Positions 35,522-45,092 of a stretch of DNA of 64,000 nucleotides are shown one piece after another. The notes below the pieces were generated by a model that had not been told where the DNA came from, searched no databases, and was given only the letters and a program-made list of their open reading frames with translations. The stretch's first letter is position 1. The number at the start of each line of letters is the position of its first letter. The DNA is from Jiangella gansuensis DSM 44835 (lineage in GTDB: Bacteria > Actinomycetota > Actinomycetes > Jiangellales > Jiangellaceae). The stretch is taken from the NCBI RefSeq assembly GCF_000515395.1, contig NZ_KI911782.1, positions 4,520,697 to 4,584,696 of the forward strand. The letters run 5' to 3'. Made by a program: the position numbers and the translations under genes.

Positions 35522-36745
35522 TCAGCTCTCGCCCACCATCAGGGCTGACGCACGGGGCGCGAGGAAGTGGTCCATGACGAGTTCTGCGGCACCCTGCGCT
35601 GCCACGTGCTCGCCGACGGCGGAGCCTTCGACGACGATGTGCTCGCGCGCGACGACGAGCTCCCGGGTCACCAGCTCGGGTAGGACGCGCAGGAACGACT
35701 CGCTCAGCCGGCTCCAGAGCGGGCCGCCCACGACGACGCGCGGCACGTCAAGGAGGTTCATCAGGACGCCGAGCCCGACGGCGACGCGCCCGGCCGCCCG
35801 ACGCAGGATCCGGACGGCGCCGCCGTCGCCGGCCGAGGCCAGATCGCACAGCGCCGTACAGGCGTCGTCGATGGCCAGGTAGTCGTTGAGGTTCGGCAGC
35901 GGGAGCAACCCGACGTGCGCGGCTTGGATGACGAGCGCCTCGGGCACGCACGCTGCCGCCAGCCCGCCGCGCCGGCCGGTCCATTCGAGCTGCTCGGCGT
36001 CGGGATCGACGATGATGTCGCCGACCTCGCCGATGTTGTTCGTGCTGCCGCGCAGCACCTGGTTGTCGAGCACCACGGAGGCCCCGACGCCTGAGCCCAG
36101 GTAGAGGAAGACGAAGGCGTTCGTGGCGTCGGTGGACGACCGCAGCTCGGCGGTGGCGGCGGCCGTCACGTCCTTGTCGAGCAGGACGGGCAGACCGGTG
36201 GCGTGATGGAGATCGGCCCGCAGCTTGACGTTGCGCCAGTTGGGCAGCTGCGGCGGGTCGAGGATGACGCCGGCCTGGACGTCGAGGGGGCCCGGGGTGG
36301 CGATGCCCAGTCCCAGCACGCGGTCGCGGTCGACGCCGGCCTCGTCGATGATGGAGTCGACGGAGGCGGCGATGGTGGCCGTGACCTCCGGCGGGTTCGT
36401 CGCCTGCGGGGTGCGCTGCTGGCGCTGCAGCCGCACCTCGCCGTCCAGGTCGAGCAGCACCGTGGTCAGGCGCGCGGGATCGATGTGGACTCCGACGGAG
36501 AACGCGCCGTCCCGGTCGATGACCAGCGGGATGCTGGGACGCCCGCGGGCACTGCCGCCGGGGGTGGTCTCGCGGATCAGCCCGTCGTCGATCAGGCGGC
36601 GGGTGATGTTGGAGATCGTCTGCGAGCTCAGGCCCGATACGCGCCGCAGGTCGGCCCGGCTGACGCCGGGGGAGCGGCGCAGCACGTCGAGCACGACGGC
36701 CTGGTTGAAGTCGGCCAGCCGGAGCTGGTTGCTGCCTCGCCGCAT
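35522..36745 (-). CDS. ROK family transcriptional regulator
   Basis: A 407-residue ROK repressor. N-terminal winged HTH (VLDVLRRSPGVSRADLRRVS, then GLSSQTISNITRRLIDDGLI) followed by a ROK sugar-binding/kinase-like domain (VLGLGIATPGPLDVQ, FVFLYLGSGVGASVVLDNQV, NNIGEVGDIIVDP). The ROK zinc motif CxCGxxGCxE is replaced by EWTGRRGGLAAAC, and the ATP motif DxGxT is absent, so it should be a sensor without kinase activity. Divergent from the sugar ABC operon, which it probably controls. Confidence 0.9.
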   Translation of the reverse strand: MRRGSNQLRLADFNQAVVLDVLRRSPGVSRADLRRVSGLSSQTISNITRRLIDDGLIRETTPGGSARGRPSIPLVIDRDGAFSVGVHIDPARLTTVLLDLDGEVRLQRQQRTPQATNPPEVTATIAASVDSIIDEAGVDRDRVLGLGIATPGPLDVQAGVILDPPQLPNWRNVKLRADLHHATGLPVLLDKDVTAAATAELRSSTDATNAFVFLYLGSGVGASVVLDNQVLRGSTNNIGEVGDIIVDPDAEQLEWTGRRGGLAAACVPEALVIQAAHVGLLPLPNLNDYLAIDDACTALCDLASAGDGGAVRILRRAAGRVAVGLGVLMNLLDVPRVVVGGPLWSRLSESFLRVLPELVTRELVVAREHIVVEGSAVGEHVAAQGAAELVMDHFLAPRASALMVGES

Positions 36746-36873
36746 GCGACTCCTTCCGCGCCGACGGCATCGGAGCCGTCTCGGGTGGTGATGAACTGCG
36801 AAGTTCGTCTACAGGATGGATGAAAGTGCGAGCAGCACCTTCTCGGCGCCGCTGCCGTTCGTCCTGGCCGGCT

Positions 36874-36936
36874 TGACGTCGTCGAGCGGTCACTTTAGCA
36901 TCAGGACCGCTCTTTATTCCATCCGGTTGATTAAAA
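36874..36936 (+). promoter_or_regulatory. Promoter of the glycan operon with possible ROK operator
   Basis: TTGACG (36874-36879), 17 bases, TAGCAT (36897-36902): a good housekeeping-type promoter. Just downstream, TTTATT-N11-ATTAAA (36914-36936) is an AT-rich imperfect dyad in a very GC-rich context, well placed for ROK repression. A second small dyad GAACT-GCGA-AGTTC (36793-36806) lies nearer the regulator gene. Confidence 0.6.
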
Positions 36937-36970
36937 ACCGCCCATGGGAAGACTGCAGAGAGGTGACGCA

Positions 36971-38314
36971 ATGCAGCGCAATCGTGTCTTCCTCGCCGCG
37001 ACGACCGCCGCCCTGATGGCCGGCGTCCTCGCAGCGTGTTCGGAAAGCGATGCCGGTAGCGACGGGCCCGTGACGATCCAGCTCCTCGAGTACCAGCAGA
37101 GTCGCGCCGACGTCGTCGAGAAGCTCATCCCCGAGTTCGAGCGTGCCATGGCGGAGCAGGGCAAGGACATCCAGGTCGAGTTGGTGACCGATGTCCTGAC
37201 CGACGACCAGTTCCGGACGAAGATCACGCAGCAGTTCCATTCGGGTACCGCACCGGACGTGATCGACATGGGCGGCAGCCATGTGACCGGGTTCGCCGGC
37301 GCCGGCTATCTGCTGGAGCTGGACGAGTACCTCGACGAGTGGCCGACGTGGGAGGAGTACTACGCGCCCGTCAAGGAGGCGGCCCAGCAGATCGACGGCC
37401 ACTATTACTCCATCCCGCACGAGGCGAGCGTGCAGAGCCTCTTCTACCGCAAGGACATCCTGGAGCAGCTGGGGGTCGACACCTCACAGCCGCAGACCTG
37501 GGACGAGCTGACCGAGCGGCTCGAGGCGGTCACGGCGCAGACCGGGCACCCGTCGATCGTCATCCCGGCCGGCACGGCGTGGGGCGGCGGCACGTGGTCC
37601 GAGGGATTCCTGCCGATCGTCGCCGGCACGGGCAGCACGTTCTACGACGAGGAAACCGGGCGATGGACGCTGGAGAGCGACGGCCTCTCCGCGACCTTCG
37701 ACCTCTACGCCGAGCTCACCGAGGCCGGGCTGCTGCCCGTCCAGGATCTGCTCAACCCGAACCCCTGGGAGCCGACGAAGTACGTGCAGTTCGCGGAGGG
37801 AACTCTCCCGGTCGCGGCACAAGGCACCTGGGGCTGGCGGTACGACTGGGGCCCGGAGGGGTCGGCGCCGATCGAGGACGTCCAGAACAAGGTCGCGACG
37901 TGGGACTATCCGGCGCTGGTGCCGGGCACCGAGCCGTACTCGATCAGTGGCGGCGGGTTCGTCTACGGCGTCAACGCCGAGACGGAGCACGCCGAGGCCG
38001 CGGTCGAGCTCGCGACGTGGCTGAGCACGGGCAGCGCGGCCGCCGAGCAGCTCGTGGCCATCGGTGCCGCGGCACCGCATCCGGGGATCGCGGACATCGA
38101 GCCGTACATGAGCGAGCCGACCCTGCTCGACGCGGAGCAGAAGGTCAGCACGAGCATCCGCGCCCCCTTCGGCGACGGTGCCGACCAGGTGTCGCAGGCC
38201 GTGCAGAGCGCGACCGAAGGCATCCTGCTCGGTGACTCCGACGGCGAGCAGGCGGCGGCGTCGTTCGCCGAGGACGCCGCAGAGTTGCTCGGCGAGAGTC
38301 TGGTCGCTCAGTGA
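36971..38314 (+). CDS. Sugar ABC transporter lipoprotein (extracellular binding protein)
   Basis: A 447-residue lipoprotein of the CUT1 sugar-binding group. Signal and lipobox: FLAATTAALMAGVLAAC with Cys 23. Mature part shows TIQLLEYQQSRADVVEKLIP, FHSGTAPDVIDMGG and the FVYGVNAET hinge region typical of the family. ATG 36971 follows an AGAGAGGTG ribosome site. It begins the glycan-use operon and delivers oligosaccharide to the two permeases. No ATPase gene is in the operon; a shared MsiK-type ATPase elsewhere is likely. Confidence 0.93.
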   Translation: MQRNRVFLAATTAALMAGVLAACSESDAGSDGPVTIQLLEYQQSRADVVEKLIPEFERAMAEQGKDIQVELVTDVLTDDQFRTKITQQFHSGTAPDVIDMGGSHVTGFAGAGYLLELDEYLDEWPTWEEYYAPVKEAAQQIDGHYYSIPHEASVQSLFYRKDILEQLGVDTSQPQTWDELTERLEAVTAQTGHPSIVIPAGTAWGGGTWSEGFLPIVAGTGSTFYDEETGRWTLESDGLSATFDLYAELTEAGLLPVQDLLNPNPWEPTKYVQFAEGTLPVAAQGTWGWRYDWGPEGSAPIEDVQNKVATWDYPALVPGTEPYSISGGGFVYGVNAETEHAEAAVELATWLSTGSAAAEQLVAIGAAAPHPGIADIEPYMSEPTLLDAEQKVSTSIRAPFGDGADQVSQAVQSATEGILLGDSDGEQAAASFAEDAAELLGESLVAQ

Positions 38315-39222
38315 CGTCCGTTCCAGTGCCGGTGGCCCGGCCGGGCCGCCGGCGCCGGGACCGCGGCATGCTGCCACTGCTCCTGGGGCCGTCGGTACTG
38401 CTCATCGCGGTGTTCGTGGTGGCGCCGGCCGGGTACGGCATCTACCTCAGCTTGACCAACACCCAGCTCACCGGCTTCGCCGCCCGGGATCCGCAGTTCG
38501 TCGGGCTCGACAACTTCCGGTACCTGCTGGGATCGGACGACTTCCTCGCGTCGCTGGGGCACACCGGCCAGTTCGTGCTCTTCTCCGCGATCATCGGCCA
38601 GACCGTGCTAGGGATGCTCGCCGCGCTGCTGCTGCGACGGACGTGGCTGCGAGGCAAGGGCCTGTTCGGTGCGGCGATCCTGCTCCCGATGGTGGTGCCC
38701 GAGGTCGTCGCCGCGCTGACGTGGGCGAGCGTGCTGTCCTCACGCGAGGACGGCACGTTCAACCGGCTGATCGGGCTCTTTGGCGGTGCGTCGGCGGCGC
38801 CGCTGCAGGAGTGGCCGATGCTCTCGATCATCATCGTCAACATCTGGCGGGGCATCGCCTTCGCGATGATCATGTTCCAGGCGGCGCTGGAAGACGTCCC
38901 CGACGAGCTCATCGAAGCCTCGCGCGTCGACGGTGCGGGCGCGATCCAGGTGTTCCGGTACGTCACGCTGCCGCTGATCCGCGGGCCGGTGTTCCTGTAC
39001 CTCCTGCTGACCACGATCACCACGGTGGGGGTGTTCGGGCTCGTGTACTTCCTCACCCAGGGCGGCCCCGGCTCCGCCACGCAGCTGACGTCGATCTACA
39101 TCTTCCAGCACGCGTTCCAGTACTCGCAGATCGGACTCGGCAGTGCCGCGTCCGTCATCCTCCTGGTGTTGCTCATGACGCTCGGCCTCACGTATGTCCG
39201 ACTGGCGAAGGTGGACGTCTGA
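38311..39222 (+). CDS. Sugar ABC transporter permease (MalF-like)
   Basis: A 303-residue six-helix permease, CUT1 MalF branch. The EAA loop for ATPase contact is EASRVDGAGAIQVFRYVTLP (near residue 205). GTG start overlaps the binding-protein stop by 4 bases (GTGA). TQGGPGSATQLTSIYIFQHAF near the end is characteristic of this subunit. Confidence 0.93.
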   Translation: MTSVPVPVARPGRRRRDRGMLPLLLGPSVLLIAVFVVAPAGYGIYLSLTNTQLTGFAARDPQFVGLDNFRYLLGSDDFLASLGHTGQFVLFSAIIGQTVLGMLAALLLRRTWLRGKGLFGAAILLPMVVPEVVAALTWASVLSSREDGTFNRLIGLFGGASAAPLQEWPMLSIIIVNIWRGIAFAMIMFQAALEDVPDELIEASRVDGAGAIQVFRYVTLPLIRGPVFLYLLLTTITTVGVFGLVYFLTQGGPGSATQLTSIYIFQHAFQYSQIGLGSAASVILLVLLMTLGLTYVRLAKVDV

Positions 39223-40100
39223 TGGCGACCACGACGATGCAAAGGACGACCGCTGCCCGTCGGAAGCCGCGGCGCCGTATATCGCCGGTGACGACGCTCC
39301 AGCGGGCGATGCAGACCGTGCTGCTGACGATGCTCGCGCTGTTCTGCCTGGTGCCGTTCGCCTGGGTGGCGTTGAGCGCGGTGGACGCGAACGCCGGTCC
39401 CACGGTGGGCGCTCCGACGTTCTCGCTGCAGAACTTCACGGAGTTCTTCACGAACGCCGATACTCCGCGGCTGCTGGTGAACAGCCTCATCATCTCGGTC
39501 TCGGCGACGGCGCTGAATCTCGCCTGCGGCATTCTCGGCGCCTACGCGTTGTCGCGCTTCCGCTTCCGGGGCCGCAAGTTCTTCATGTTCTCGATCCTGC
39601 TCATCCGGGTGATCCCGGCGCCGGCGACCATCGTGGCGCTCTACCTGCTGATGGTGCGGATCAACCTCGACAACAGCTATCTCGGGCTGATCCTGGTCGA
39701 AGCCGCAGCCGCGTTGCCGGTGACCCTGTGGTTGTTGAAGGGAACGATCGACGCCATTCCCTTCGAGCTCGAGGAAGCCGCGTGGATGGACGGCAGCACC
39801 CGGTTCGGCGCCATCCGCAAGATCATCCTTCCGCTGGTCGGTCCGGGTCTTGGTGCCGCGGCGATGCTGACGTTCATGGCCGTGTGGGGTGACTTCCTCA
39901 CCCCGCTGGTGCTGCTGCAGTCGCCGGACCTCTACCCGTTGTCGATCGGGCTGTTCCGCGCCTTCTCGGCGTTCAACCAGGTCGACTGGGGCGTGCTGGC
40001 CGCCAGCGCCGTCATCTACATGGTGCCGCCGGCGATCCTCTACGGCGTGCTGCGGCGGCATCTCCTCCGGTCCAGCCTCGGCGGTGCCATCAAGGGCTGA
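39222..40100 (+). CDS. Sugar ABC transporter permease (MalG-like)
   Basis: A 292-residue permease, CUT1 MalG branch. Features: NSLIISVSATALNLACGILGAYALSRF, and EAA loop EEAAWMDGSTRFGAIRKIIL. It starts on the last base of the previous stop codon (TGATG). Pairs with the MalF-like subunit. Confidence 0.93.
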   Translation: MATTTMQRTTAARRKPRRRISPVTTLQRAMQTVLLTMLALFCLVPFAWVALSAVDANAGPTVGAPTFSLQNFTEFFTNADTPRLLVNSLIISVSATALNLACGILGAYALSRFRFRGRKFFMFSILLIRVIPAPATIVALYLLMVRINLDNSYLGLILVEAAAALPVTLWLLKGTIDAIPFELEEAAWMDGSTRFGAIRKIILPLVGPGLGAAAMLTFMAVWGDFLTPLVLLQSPDLYPLSIGLFRAFSAFNQVDWGVLAASAVIYMVPPAILYGVLRRHLLRSSLGGAIKG

Positions 40101-40164
40101 GACACGCGGCAGCTGGTTCCTTCACGGCCGGCGGCGCTACGCCGGCACGTCCACTGATCGGGAG

Positions 40165-43100
40165 ATGACATCCTTGCTTGACGACTTCAATCCGAACGGC
40201 CGAGTGCAGCTCGACGCCACCGCGCTGGCGATGCTGCGGGTCCGGCGGTTCACCACGTTCTGCATCCGGCCCGCGGTGTACCGGGAGGCGCGACCGGTCG
40301 AGGTGAGCGCGTGGACGGTCGGCGGTGAGCCGGTGCCGTTCGCCGAGGCGGTGGCGCAGCGGTTCGAGCCGTTCGCGATCGGGCAGGAGTGGGGCCGGCC
40401 GTGGGACACCGTCTGGTTCGACGTCCGCGGCGAGGTGCCCCCCGGCTGGGCGCCCGAGGAGACGGAGCTCGTGGTCGACCTGGGCTTCACCGGCGAGCAG
40501 CCCGGCTTCCAGGCGGAGGCGCTGGTGTACCGGCCGGATGGTACGGTGGTCAAGGGGATCGAACCGCTCAACGCCTGGGTGCCGCTGCCCGAGCCGGGCC
40601 CGTTCCGCCTGCTGATCGAGGCCGCGGCGAACCCCGTCGTCCAGGTGCCGTACGAGTACGAGCCCACCTCACTCGGTGACAAGGCGACGGCCGGCGACGC
40701 GCACCAGTACCGGCTCACCGAGCTGTCGGTGTCGCGACGCGACCTGGTCGTGTGGGAACTGCTGCAGGACGTCCTCACGCTCGACGGGCTCGTCGACGTG
40801 CTCCCGGCACACGGCTCGCGTCGCGCCGAGATCGTGCACGCGCTCGAACGCATGGTCGACGTCATGGACCCCGACGACGTGCCCGGCACGGCGGCGCTCG
40901 GGCGGGAGGTGCTGACCCCCGTGCTGGCCAGCGGCGCGGCCGAGAGTTCGCTCATCGTGTCCGCCGTCGGGCACGCCCACATCGACTGCGCCTGGCTGTG
41001 GCCCACCCGCGAGACCGTGCGGAAGGTCGCGCGGACGTTCGCCAACGTGCTCGACCTCGCGGACCGGCATCCGGGCTTCGTGTTCGCGGCGTCGTCCGCG
41101 CAGCAGTACGCGTGGCTCAAGGAGAGCCAGCCGGCCCTGTTCCAGCGGGTGCGCGAGGCGGTGGCGGCCGGCGTCATCCGGCCCGTCGGCGGCATGTGGG
41201 TCGAGTCCGACACCAACATGCCCGGCGGCGAGGCACTGGTGCGGCAGCTGGTGCTCGGCAAGCAGTTCTTCCTGCGGGAGTTCGGCGTCGAGAGCGAGGA
41301 GGTGTGGCTGCCTGACTCGTTCGGCTACACCGCGGCTCTCCCGCAGATCGTACGAGCGGCAGGAGCGCGGTACTTCCTCACGCAGAAGCCGTCCTGGAAC
41401 GAGATCAACCGGATGCCGCACTCGAGCTTCCTCTGGGAGGGCATCGACGGCTCGCGAGTGTTCACGCACTTCCCCCCGGCGGAGACGTACAACTCCGACC
41501 TCGGTGCGCAGGACCTCGCCCGGACGGAACGTTCCTTCCGGCAGAAGGGCGCGGCGCGGCACGTCCTCGGCCTGTTCGGCTGGGGCGACGGCGGCGGCGG
41601 CCCGACCCGCGAGATGCTCGCGGCCGCGGAGCGGAAGCAGGACCTGGACGGCTCGCCGCGGGTGCGGCTCAGTGACCCGCACAGCTTCTTCCAGCAGGCC
41701 GAGGCGGAGCTGGAGACCCCGCCGGTCTGGGTGGGGGAGATGTATCTCGAACTGCATCGCGGCACGCTGATCTCACAACAGCGAGGGAAGCGGGGCAATC
41801 GCCACAGCGAGGCGCTGCTGCGCGAAGCCGAGCTGTGGGCGGCGACGGCGTCCGTGCTGCGTGGGACCCCGTACCCGTACGACGAGCTCGAGCGCGCCTG
41901 GCAGACGGTGCTCCTGCTGCAGTTCCACGACATCCTCCCCGGCACCTCGATCGCCTGGGTGCACCAGGAGGCGGAGCACCAGTACGAACAGCTCGCCAAG
42001 GAGCTGACGACGCTGATCGACGCGTCCCTGGGGGCGCTCGCCGGCGACGGCGACACCCCGCTCGCCGCGAACGCGGGGCCGTACGCCCGGCGTGGCGTGG
42101 GCGCTCTCGGCATCGGGCCCGCGGCCGCGGCGCCGGCGGCGACACCCCGGCGCGACGGTGACCGCATCGTTCTCGAAGACCGCCGGCTGCGGGTCGAGGT
42201 CGGGCCGGACGGCACCCTCGCGTCGGTCGTCGACCGGACCGCGGACCGGGAGCTGCTGCCCTCCGGCGTCACGGGCGGGGTCCTCCAGCTGTTCCGCGAC
42301 ACGCCGCGCGAGTGGGATGCGTGGGACATCAACGACGAGGACAAGCGCAGCGGACGCGACCTGCGCGAACCGGTCTCGGTCGGTGTCCAGGACGACGCCG
42401 TGGTGATCCGCCACCAGTGGGGCGGCACGACGATCGACATGACCGTCCGGTTGGTCGAGGGCCGGCTCGACTACCGCTTCGAGATCGACTGGCACGAGTC
42501 GCAGAAGCTGCTCAAGCTCGCGTTCCCGCTCGACATCCGGGCCGAACGGGCGACGTCGGAGATCCAGTTCGGCCACCTGCACCGCCCGATCCACCAGAAC
42601 ACGTCCTGGGACGCGGCGAAGTTCGAGACGGCCGCGCATCGCTGGATCCACGTCGGCGAGCCCGGCTACGGCGTCGCCATCGCGAACGACGTGGTGTACG
42701 GCCACGACATCCGCAACGGCCACGCACCGGACGGACGGCCGATGACGACGGCGCGCCTCTCGCTGCTGCGTGCGCCTCGCTACCCCGACCCGGCCGCGGA
42801 CCAGGGGCGGCACGCGTTCACGGTGAGCCTGCGGCCCGGCGGCATCCCCGAGGCGGTCGCCGACGGGTACGCCCAGCACCTGCCGCTGCGGGTCACCCGC
42901 GGCACCCCGGTCGAACCGCTGCTGGAGGTCACCGACCCCGCGGTGGTGGTGGAGAGCGTCAAGCTGGCCGAGGATCGATCCGGTGACGTCGTCGTGCGTC
43001 TCTACGAGGCGCACGGCAACCGCTCCCGGGCGACGGTGCGCACGTCGTTCGGCTGGCGCGAGGTCAGCGCGACCGACCTGCTCGAGCGGGCGCTACCGAG

Positions 43101-43197
43101 CGAGGCGGTCGACGCGGTGACCCCCGGCTCCAGCGTCGACCTGCTGATGCGTCCCTTCGAGCTGCTGACCCTGCGTTTTCGCGAACCCACGGCGTGA
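40165..43197 (+). CDS. GH38 alpha-mannosidase
   Basis: A glycoside hydrolase family 38 enzyme of about 1010 residues that removes alpha-linked mannose. Zinc and active-site motif GHAHIDCAWLWP has His 270, His 272 and Asp 274; the catalytic nucleophile is Asp 349 in MWVESDTNMPGGEALVRQ; LPDSFGYTAALPQI follows. No signal peptide, so it acts in the cytoplasm on imported oligosaccharides. ATG 40165 is used; TTG 40174, at better distance from GGGAG, is an alternative. 64 bases after the permease gene, same operon. Confidence 0.94.
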   Translation: MTSLLDDFNPNGRVQLDATALAMLRVRRFTTFCIRPAVYREARPVEVSAWTVGGEPVPFAEAVAQRFEPFAIGQEWGRPWDTVWFDVRGEVPPGWAPEETELVVDLGFTGEQPGFQAEALVYRPDGTVVKGIEPLNAWVPLPEPGPFRLLIEAAANPVVQVPYEYEPTSLGDKATAGDAHQYRLTELSVSRRDLVVWELLQDVLTLDGLVDVLPAHGSRRAEIVHALERMVDVMDPDDVPGTAALGREVLTPVLASGAAESSLIVSAVGHAHIDCAWLWPTRETVRKVARTFANVLDLADRHPGFVFAASSAQQYAWLKESQPALFQRVREAVAAGVIRPVGGMWVESDTNMPGGEALVRQLVLGKQFFLREFGVESEEVWLPDSFGYTAALPQIVRAAGARYFLTQKPSWNEINRMPHSSFLWEGIDGSRVFTHFPPAETYNSDLGAQDLARTERSFRQKGAARHVLGLFGWGDGGGGPTREMLAAAERKQDLDGSPRVRLSDPHSFFQQAEAELETPPVWVGEMYLELHRGTLISQQRGKRGNRHSEALLREAELWAATASVLRGTPYPYDELERAWQTVLLLQFHDILPGTSIAWVHQEAEHQYEQLAKELTTLIDASLGALAGDGDTPLAANAGPYARRGVGALGIGPAAAAPAATPRRDGDRIVLEDRRLRVEVGPDGTLASVVDRTADRELLPSGVTGGVLQLFRDTPREWDAWDINDEDKRSGRDLREPVSVGVQDDAVVIRHQWGGTTIDMTVRLVEGRLDYRFEIDWHESQKLLKLAFPLDIRAERATSEIQFGHLHRPIHQNTSWDAAKFETAAHRWIHVGEPGYGVAIANDVVYGHDIRNGHAPDGRPMTTARLSLLRAPRYPDPAADQGRHAFTVSLRPGGIPEAVADGYAQHLPLRVTRGTPVEPLLEVTDPAVVVESVKLAEDRSGDVVVRLYEAHGNRSRATVRTSFGWREVSATDLLERALPSEAVDAVTPGSSVDLLMRPFELLTLRFREPTA

Positions 43198-43241
43198 TGG
43201 ACTCGCGTCAGACCGTCGACCCCTCCGGAAAGGAACGCTCC

Positions 43242-45092
43242 ATGCCCGACGATCAGACACCGCTGCCGCGGGACGAGTATCCGCGGCCGCAGTTCCGCCG
43301 TCAGCGGTGGCTGAACCTCAACGGCCGGTGGGGCTTCGAGATCGACCGCGGCGACAGCGGGCTCGAGCGCGGTCTGCGCGACGCCCCGCTGTCCGGCGAG
43401 ATCCTCGTGCCGTTCGCGCCCGAGAGCACCCTCTCGGGCGTCGGCGACCGCGACTTCCTGCGGGCGGTCTGGTACCGGCGCACGATCAGGGTGCCGGAGG
43501 AGTGGGCCGGCCAGCGCGTGCTGCTGCACTTCGGCGCCGTCGACCACGACACGACCGTCTGGGTGGACGGCACCGAGGTCGGCCGGCACCGGGGCGGCTT
43601 CTCCAGCTTCACCTTCGACATCACCGACGTGGCTCCCGCCGGTGCGGAGGTGCCGCTGGTGGTGCGCGCCCGGGACGAACCGGAGGCGCCACAGGCGCGC
43701 GGCAAGCAGTCGCGCGACTACGCGCCGCACGCGGCCAAGTACTGGCGCACCACGGGGATCTGGCAGACGGTGTGGCTGGAGCCGGTGCCGCAGGTCGCGA
43801 TGCGCCGTCCCCGGATCACGCCCAACCTCGCCGCGGGATCATTCGACGTCGAGGTGCCGCTCTCGGCCAACCTGCCCGGCGGCGTCGTGCGGGTCGTCGT
43901 GTCCGACGGCGCCGGCGAGGTGACGCGTGGCGAGGTCCGCGCCGACCTCGACCTGGCGCCCCGGCTCTCTCTCGCCCTGCCGGCCGGCCGGCGGCGCGTG
44001 TGGTCGACCACCGACCCGTTCCTCTACGACCTGCGCTTCGAACTGTCGGATGCGGACGGGCGCCTGGTCGATGCGGTCGACTCCTACGCGGGGTTGCGCA
44101 GCGTCGGCATCACCGGCAAGCAGATCCGCATCAACGGTGAGGTGGTCTTCCAGCGGCTGGTGCTCGACCAGGGCTACTACCCGGACGGTCTGATGACCGC
44201 GCCCAGCGACGCCGACCTCGTCCGCGACATCGAGCTGTCCCTGGCCGCCGGCTTCAACGGGGCGCGCCTGCACCAGAAGGTGTTCGAGGAGCGTTTCCTC
44301 TACCACGCGGACCGGCTGGGCTACCTCGTCTGGGGCGAGTTCGGCGACTGGGGGTGCAACACCGAGCAGGGTGAGACCACGAACCAGCAGCCGGACGCGT
44401 CGTACGTCCAGGAGTGGCTGGAGGTGCTGGAGCGCGACTACTCCCACCCGTCGATCGTCGGCTGGTGCCCGCTCAACGAGACCTGGCAGGCCTACGGCGA
44501 CCGCATCACCGCCCTGGACGACGTGATGCGCGGGATGTTCCTCGCGACGAAGGCGTTCGACACCTCGCGCCCGGTCCTGGACACCTCGGGCTACGCGCAC
44601 CGCATCGCGGAGTCCGACGTCTTCGACAGCCACGACTACGAGCAGGATCCGGGGACGTTCGCGGCGAACTACGCGCGCCTGGCCGACGGCGACCCGTACG
44701 TGAACCGTTCGGACAACACCGGCGACTCCTGGTCGATCGCGTACCGGGGCCAGCCATTCTTCGTCAGCGAGTTCGGCGGCATCTGGTGGAACCCCGCCGC
44801 AGCCGGCCGGCCGCAGTCGGCGAGCGAGTCGTGGGGATACGGCGACCGGGTCCGGGACATCGAGGAGTTCTACACCCGCTTCGAAGGACTGGTCGCGGCC
44901 CTGCTCGACCACCCCGACATGTTCGGCTACTGCTACACGCAGCTGACGGACGTGTTCCAGGAGCAGAACGGCATCTTCGGGTTCGACCGCACCGACAAGT
45001 TCGACCTGGCCAGGATCCGCGCCGCACAGCTGCGGCCCGCGGCGATCGAGCTCGCCGACGGCGCGGCAGGCGGGAGCCGTCATGGCGAATAG
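43242..45092 (+). CDS. GH2 family glycosidase
   Basis: A 616-residue glycoside hydrolase family 2 enzyme (beta-galactosidase, beta-mannosidase or beta-glucuronidase type). Sugar-binding domain: RWLNLNGRWGFEIDRG and VWYRRTIRVPEEWAGQRVLL. Catalytic acid/base Glu 413 in CPLNETW and nucleophile Glu 510 in FFVSEFGG. No signal peptide. ATG 43242 follows GGAAAGGA by 7 bases; an ATG at 43197 would overlap the mannosidase stop and add 15 residues. Specificity cannot be fixed from sequence; beta-mannose fits the neighbour enzyme. Confidence 0.9.
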   Translation: MPDDQTPLPRDEYPRPQFRRQRWLNLNGRWGFEIDRGDSGLERGLRDAPLSGEILVPFAPESTLSGVGDRDFLRAVWYRRTIRVPEEWAGQRVLLHFGAVDHDTTVWVDGTEVGRHRGGFSSFTFDITDVAPAGAEVPLVVRARDEPEAPQARGKQSRDYAPHAAKYWRTTGIWQTVWLEPVPQVAMRRPRITPNLAAGSFDVEVPLSANLPGGVVRVVVSDGAGEVTRGEVRADLDLAPRLSLALPAGRRRVWSTTDPFLYDLRFELSDADGRLVDAVDSYAGLRSVGITGKQIRINGEVVFQRLVLDQGYYPDGLMTAPSDADLVRDIELSLAAGFNGARLHQKVFEERFLYHADRLGYLVWGEFGDWGCNTEQGETTNQQPDASYVQEWLEVLERDYSHPSIVGWCPLNETWQAYGDRITALDDVMRGMFLATKAFDTSRPVLDTSGYAHRIAESDVFDSHDYEQDPGTFAANYARLADGDPYVNRSDNTGDSWSIAYRGQPFFVSEFGGIWWNPAAAGRPQSASESWGYGDRVRDIEEFYTRFEGLVAALLDHPDMFGYCYTQLTDVFQEQNGIFGFDRTDKFDLARIRAAQLRPAAIELADGAAGGSRHGE

